DNA from: an uncultured Actinomycetes bacterium
GTDB taxonomy: Bacteria; Actinomycetota; Coriobacteriia; Coriobacteriales; Atopobiaceae
DNA: 44,041 nt
Assembly: GCA_900315165.1 (NCBI GenBank)
Contig: OMXZ01000012.1
Span: forward strand, 1 to 44,041
Reading direction: 5' to 3'
The translations under genes were made by a program, and so were the position numbers. The notes under the pieces were generated by a model. It made no database searches. It saw only the letters and a list, made by a program, of their open reading frames with translations, and was not told where the DNA came from. The first letter of the stretch is position 1, and the number at the start of each line of letters is the position of its first letter. Shown piece by piece: positions 40,469 through 44,041 of the stretch.

Positions 40469-41998
40469 GTGCCGGACCGCTTCGTCATAGGCCGCGGGTT
40501 CGAATCCGAGGGCAAGAAGAACGACTCAACCCGGGGTTCCTATAACACGATGCGCCCCGATCCCGCGACCCGCCCTACGCGCACCTTCCGCTCGCGCATC
40601 ACGGTCTTTTTCGCGCTGGCGGCGGTCATGACGGCCGTGTTGCTCTCGGCTGTGCTCGCCTATGTGTGGGAGGGGCAGTTTCAGGGCTACACCAGGCAGA
40701 ACATGCAGCGCACCGCCCAGGCCGCGGCCGACACGCTCGGCGCGCAGTATCAGACGGGCGGCGGATGGACCGACGAGGTCATCGCCTACGCCGACACCTT
40801 CGCCACGGGCAATCCCGAAATCGGCCTGCAGATCCTGAACTCCCAGGGCGAGATCATCTACGACCGCGAGCCGTCCACGGTCCGGCGGGGGACCGACAGC
40901 ACCTACGACCAGGACGCCGTCGCCATCGTCTCGGCCGAGATCCACAACACCGTGGGCACCAAGCTCGGTACCGTCCGCATGTGGTCGACGAGCGCCTCGT
41001 CCCTCTTGACCGAGGACGACGCGGCCTTCCGCGAGAGCTCCTACCGGGCCATCCTCTGGGCCGCCCTCATCGCCATCGTGATCGCGAGCGTGATGGGCTA
41101 TTTCACCTCGCGCTCGCTCGTGCGCCCGATTAACCGCATCACCTCCACGGCGGGCCAGATCCGCAACGGGGATCTCACGGCACGCACCGAGCTTTCCGGC
41201 GACGACGAGATCGGACGGCTGGGCGAGACGTTCGACGAGATGGCCACCAGCCTCGAGCGCGACATCAAGCACGAGCGCCGCCTCACGGGCGACGTGGCCC
41301 ACGAGCTACGCACGCCGCTCATGGCGATCCAGGCCACGGTCGAGGCCATGCAGGACGGCGTGCTGCCGGCCGATAGCGAGCACCTCCAGACGGTGGACGA
41401 CGAGGTCCGTCGCCTGTCCCGCCTGGTGGACGCCATGCTCCACCTCTCGCGCCTCGAGAACGGCAAGTCCGCCTTCAACCCCCAGCGCACCGACGTGGTC
41501 TACCTGGTCCGCAGTCTGGTCGACATGCAGGGCCGCCTTTTCGAGGCCAAGGGCCTGCGCCTGCGCTTCGACGACAAGACGCTCCACAACGAGCTCTACG
41601 CCGACGTCGACCCCGACGGCGTGCAGGAGGCCGTAACCAACCTGCTCTCCAACGCGATGCGCTATACGTCCGAGGGCGGCTGGGTGGTCGTGACCGTCGA
41701 GCAGGACCGTAACGACGTGCTGATCTCCGTGCGCGACACAGGCATGGGCATCGCCAAGGAGGACATACCGCGTACCTTCTCGCGTTTCTGGCGCAGCGAC
41801 GCCAGCCGCGAGCGCGCCGCGGGCGGCCTGGGCGTGGGCCTTGCGATCACCAAGGGCATCGTGGACCAGCACAACGGTACCATCTCTGTGGAGTCCGAGC
41901 TGGGCAAGGGCACGACCTTCACGCTCCGCCTCCCGATCGACCAGCAGCGCCACGGCCGCCGTCGCGAGGTCGAGGGTGAGCCGGCCGGGCCCGAGTAG
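40469..41998 (+). CDS. Sensor histidine kinase
   Basis: This is the membrane kinase partner of the preceding regulator. From GTG 40469 (GGAG six bases upstream) it has 509 residues. Membrane helices lie at about 43-66 and 194-214, with an extracellular sensor region between. A HAMP linker follows (214-266), then the His box HELRTPL with His278, N-box NLLSNAMRY, and ATP lid motifs DTGMGI and GGLGVGLAI. The first 27 residues are unusual. ATG 40550 would remove them and is an alternative start, but it has no clear ribosome site. A 16-base tRNA-like T-arm sequence lies in this doubtful segment. Confidence 0.92.
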   Translation: MPDRFVIGRGFESEGKKNDSTRGSYNTMRPDPATRPTRTFRSRITVFFALAAVMTAVLLSAVLAYVWEGQFQGYTRQNMQRTAQAAADTLGAQYQTGGGWTDEVIAYADTFATGNPEIGLQILNSQGEIIYDREPSTVRRGTDSTYDQDAVAIVSAEIHNTVGTKLGTVRMWSTSASSLLTEDDAAFRESSYRAILWAALIAIVIASVMGYFTSRSLVRPINRITSTAGQIRNGDLTARTELSGDDEIGRLGETFDEMATSLERDIKHERRLTGDVAHELRTPLMAIQATVEAMQDGVLPADSEHLQTVDDEVRRLSRLVDAMLHLSRLENGKSAFNPQRTDVVYLVRSLVDMQGRLFEAKGLRLRFDDKTLHNELYADVDPDGVQEAVTNLLSNAMRYTSEGGWVVVTVEQDRNDVLISVRDTGMGIAKEDIPRTFSRFWRSDASRERAAGGLGVGLAITKGIVDQHNGTISVESELGKGTTFTLRLPIDQQRHGRRREVEGEPAGPE

Positions 41999-42121
41999 GA
42001 TCGGCGGCCAGCTTGCTGACGATTACGTGCACAAGTCCCGCACGGGGTGGTGGGCGGCGGAATCCTCCCGTATAATCTGTGTGTTTCTCAGCTCTTACAG
42101 AGGTACAGAGAGGGGACCCCT

Positions 42122-43018
42122 ATGGCTACTTTGGACAAACGCCCCGATTCGCAGGGCAAGGTCCGCGACATCTACGACTGCGGCGACAAGCTGCTGATGG
42201 TCGCGAGCGATCGCGTGAGCGCCTACGACTACATCCTTCCCGACGAGATCCCCTACAAGGGCGAGATTCTGACCCGCATCTCGGCCTTCTGGTTCGACCG
42301 CTTTCGCGACCTCGTGCCCACGCACGTGGTCTCGATTGACCCGGCCGACCTGCCGGAGGAGTACCAGCCCTACGCCGGCTACCTGGCGGGCCGCTCCATG
42401 CTGGTCAAGAAGGCCCAGACCATCCCCATCGAGTGCATCGTTCGCGGCTACCTCACGGGCTCCGGCAAGAAGACCTACGACCAGGATCGCACTGTCTGCG
42501 GCATCCTGCTGCCCGAGGGTCTCGTCGAGGCCTCCAAGCTGCCCGAGCCCATCTTCACCCCGTCCACCAAGGCGGCCATCGGCGACCACGACGAGAACAT
42601 CTCGTTTGACCGCTGCGCCGAGATTGTGGGTGCCGACCTCGCGGCCCAGTTGCGCGATGCCTCTCTCAAGATCTACAAGGCGGCCGCCGAATACGCTGCC
42701 ACCCGCGGCATCATCATCGCAGACACCAAGTTCGAGTTCGGTCTGATCGACGGCCAGCTCACGCTGATCGACGAGTGCCTCACGCCGGACTCAAGCCGCT
42801 TCTGGCCTGCCGAGGGCTACGAGCCCGGCCGCGTCCAGCCCAGCTACGACAAGCAGTTCGTCCGCGACTGGCTGCGGGCCAACTGGGATATGACCGGCGA
42901 GCCGCCCCACCTGCCCGCCGAGGTGATCGAGGGGACCTCCCGCCGCTACCAGGAGGCCTTCCAGATCATCACCGGTCAGAAGTTCACGTCCATGAAGGAG
43001 ACCAATGTCACTGCGTGA
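42122..43018 (+). CDS. purC: SAICAR synthase
   Basis: PurC (phosphoribosylaminoimidazole-succinocarboxamide synthase) joins aspartate to CAIR with ATP. The start is ATG 42122 (MATLDKRPDSQGKVRDIYDCGDKLLMVASDRVSAYD), giving 298 residues. The GKVRDIY, SDRVSAYD, ECIVRGYLTGSG and LIDECLTPDSSRFW blocks are all present. An ideal -10 box TATAAT is at 42071-42076. A frame starting 75 bases earlier is rejected. The end overlaps the next gene by 14 bases. Confidence 0.97.
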   Translation: MATLDKRPDSQGKVRDIYDCGDKLLMVASDRVSAYDYILPDEIPYKGEILTRISAFWFDRFRDLVPTHVVSIDPADLPEEYQPYAGYLAGRSMLVKKAQTIPIECIVRGYLTGSGKKTYDQDRTVCGILLPEGLVEASKLPEPIFTPSTKAAIGDHDENISFDRCAEIVGADLAAQLRDASLKIYKAAAEYAATRGIIIADTKFEFGLIDGQLTLIDECLTPDSSRFWPAEGYEPGRVQPSYDKQFVRDWLRANWDMTGEPPHLPAEVIEGTSRRYQEAFQIITGQKFTSMKETNVTA

Positions 43019-43703
43019 TACCCTCGTCGGCGCCCGTGAGGAGGTCGCCCAGAATGCCGCGTTCGGTACGGCCAAGAAGGACGCCGCCCAGAAAGACGAT
43101 GCCTCGAATGCGCCTGCAGCACCGAGCAACACTGGCTTCTCGCGCCGCTCCGTGTCGCGCGCCAAGCCGAGTCGCGAGGCTGCTGGCTCCGTGCGCTATG
43201 TGAGCGCCGAGGATGCGCGCTCCGGCAACACCTCCAAGCCCGAGTCCGAGATGACCAAGCAGGAGCGCAAGGAGAAGCGCATGCGCGAGCGCGACGCGGC
43301 CGACCGCCGCGCCGACGCCTCCCGTGCGATCCTCGCCGGCCACGACTCCTACAAGCGCAGCCAGCGCATCTGGTGGATCCTGCTTGGTGTGGGCATGGGC
43401 TTCACGCTGCTGAGCTTCGTTGTGTCCGCCACCGTGGGCAAGAACTCCGATGCGCCCCAGTACGTGTCCATGGTCATGGTCGTGATGCTGGTCATCGCCT
43501 ATGCGGCCATCATCGCGGGCTTCATCTACGACTGGCGCGTCGTGCGTCCCATGCGCCAGGCAGCGGACGCCGAGGTTGCGGGCATGTCGGACAAACGCGT
43601 CCGCCAGTTCCTGGCCGCGCAGGAAGCGGAGCGCGAGGCCTCCGAGAAGGCCACAGCCCGCAAGGACACCAAGCCTTCCGCCCGCCACGAGCAGCACAAG
43701 TAG
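43005..43703 (+). CDS. Membrane protein overlapping purC, function unknown
   Basis: The 232-residue protein has a long Ala/Lys/Asp-rich cytoplasmic N-terminus (1-120). A charged Lys/Arg/Glu helix (MTKQERKEKRMRERDAADRR) precedes two membrane helices at about 122-142 and 152-172. A basic, probably coiled C-terminus follows. The ATG overlaps the end of purC by 14 bases, so it is translationally coupled, but nothing ties its role to purine synthesis. No family recognised. Confidence 0.8.
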   Translation: MSLRDTLVGAREEVAQNAAFGTAKKDAAQKDDASNAPAAPSNTGFSRRSVSRAKPSREAAGSVRYVSAEDARSGNTSKPESEMTKQERKEKRMRERDAADRRADASRAILAGHDSYKRSQRIWWILLGVGMGFTLLSFVVSATVGKNSDAPQYVSMVMVVMLVIAYAAIIAGFIYDWRVVRPMRQAADAEVAGMSDKRVRQFLAAQEAEREASEKATARKDTKPSARHEQHK

Positions 43704-43722
43704 GCTAGAATAGCTTACGCAT

Positions 43723-43798
43723 GGCCCCGTAGCTCAGGGGATAGAGCACAGGTTTCCTAAACCTGGTGTCCGCGGTTCGAATCCGCGCGGGGTCACCA
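43723..43798 (+). tRNA. tRNA-Arg (anticodon CCT)
   Basis: The 76-base gene has acceptor GGCCCCG/CGGGGTC (one G-U), D-arm GCTCAGGGGATAGAGC, anticodon stem CAGGT/ACCTG with loop TTCCTAA, T-arm CGCGGTTCGAATCCGCG, and encoded CCA. A GCTAGAAT -10-like box lies at 43704-43711. Confidence 0.97.
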
Positions 43799-43807
43799 GC
43801 ACGTAAT

Positions 43808-43852
43808 AGCAGGTCAACGGCTTGTTTGGTCGTTGGCCTGCTTTCTTGTTTT
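43808..43852 (+). terminator. Terminator after tRNA-Arg
   Basis: A 12-bp stem AGCAGGTCAACG/CGTTGGCCTGCT (43808-43819 with 43831-43842, one G-U) is followed by TTCTTGTTTT. Confidence 0.85.
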
Positions 43853-43891
43853 ATGCCAATGATGCCCCCTGTGGGATATCTGTAGGATATC

Positions 43892-44041
43892 GCGGTCTAA
43901 TGATGGCATCGCGGTCTGACGGCGGTCTAAATTGTCGTCTATCATGCCGATATTCCGCTGGTATTACCAACGATACGGTGGTGTGATTCCTTGCGCTTAC
44001 CAACGATGTGAGGGTGTGGCCCTTCGCGCCTACCAATTATT
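43892..44041. repeat. Short direct repeats downstream of tRNA-Arg, continuing past the window
   Basis: GCGGTCTAA or GCGGTCTGA occurs at 43892, 43911 and 43922. Next come 33-bp units: 43964-43996 and 43997-44029 agree at 24 of 33 positions and share TTACCAACGAT, and a third begins at 44030 (CTACCAATTATT). No convincing gene is seen; a minus-strand frame here is closed by a TAA at 44037-44039. Confidence 0.6.

Noticed and set aside
43851-44036. Minus-strand 61-codon frame with apparent 11-residue repeats at the window end
   Set aside because: Starts with TTG directly after an in-frame TAA; the apparent protein repeat simply reflects the 33-bp DNA repeat.

Overview
This window spans the chromosome replication origin region of a high-GC bacterium. 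Reading outward, recF, dnaN and dnaA (plus a GHKL ATPase gene) lie on the minus strand up to about 4.9 kb. From 5.2 kb the plus strand carries rpmH, rnpA, yidD, yidC, jag, rsmG, parA and parB. This is the classical bacterial origin order, and the coding strand flips at 4876-5198. High GC in most genes, GTG starts, a PafB/PafC-like WYL pair and a thioester/VaFE-repeat surface protein suggest a gut actinobacterium, probably Coriobacteriia (Collinsella-like). That placement is inference from gene content, not a database match.

Region 1 (1-10.2 kb): origin, ribosomal protein/RNase P, membrane insertion and chromosome partition genes. DnaA carries an altered DNA-recognition signature (RSHATV in place of RDHTTV). 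The gaps around dnaA hold several copies of a variant DnaA box, NTTTCNACA, and only one classical TTATCCACA. Three parS sites lie between the end of rsmG and parA. rsmG, parA and parB are visibly AT-richer than the genes around them.

Region 2 (10.2-20.4 kb): rlmN, ddl, a 185-bp long-palindrome element, a DinG-type exonuclease-helicase, two WYL regulators, and an M28-peptidase-like membrane protein that has lost several metal ligands and carries an insert of nearly 500 acidic, disordered residues.

Region 3 (20.4-30.3 kb): a REP-associated Y1 transposase homologue with a damaged HUH motif, a large sortase-anchored adhesin-like protein, tRNA-Gly(CCC), an M29 aminopeptidase, peptidase T, a YfcC-type transporter, tRNA-Lys(TTT) and a Fic protein. 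The two peptidases and the transporter look like a peptide/amino-acid scavenging set.

Region 4 (30.3-44 kb): argG-argH behind a leader that encodes a 30-residue arginine-rich peptide followed by an intrinsic terminator, which looks like an arginine attenuator. Then come a secreted surface protein with EPTP repeats and its membrane neighbour, purB, a Tat-type lipoprotein, a repeat-rich intergenic stretch, an OmpR-type two-component system, purC with a small membrane protein overlapping it, tRNA-Arg(CCT), and short tandem repeats at the window edge.

The most promising undescribed items are the arginine leader peptide/attenuator, the origin with variant DnaA boxes next to a GHKL-winged-helix gene, and the 185-bp palindromic element, possibly related to the transposase homologue 8 kb away.
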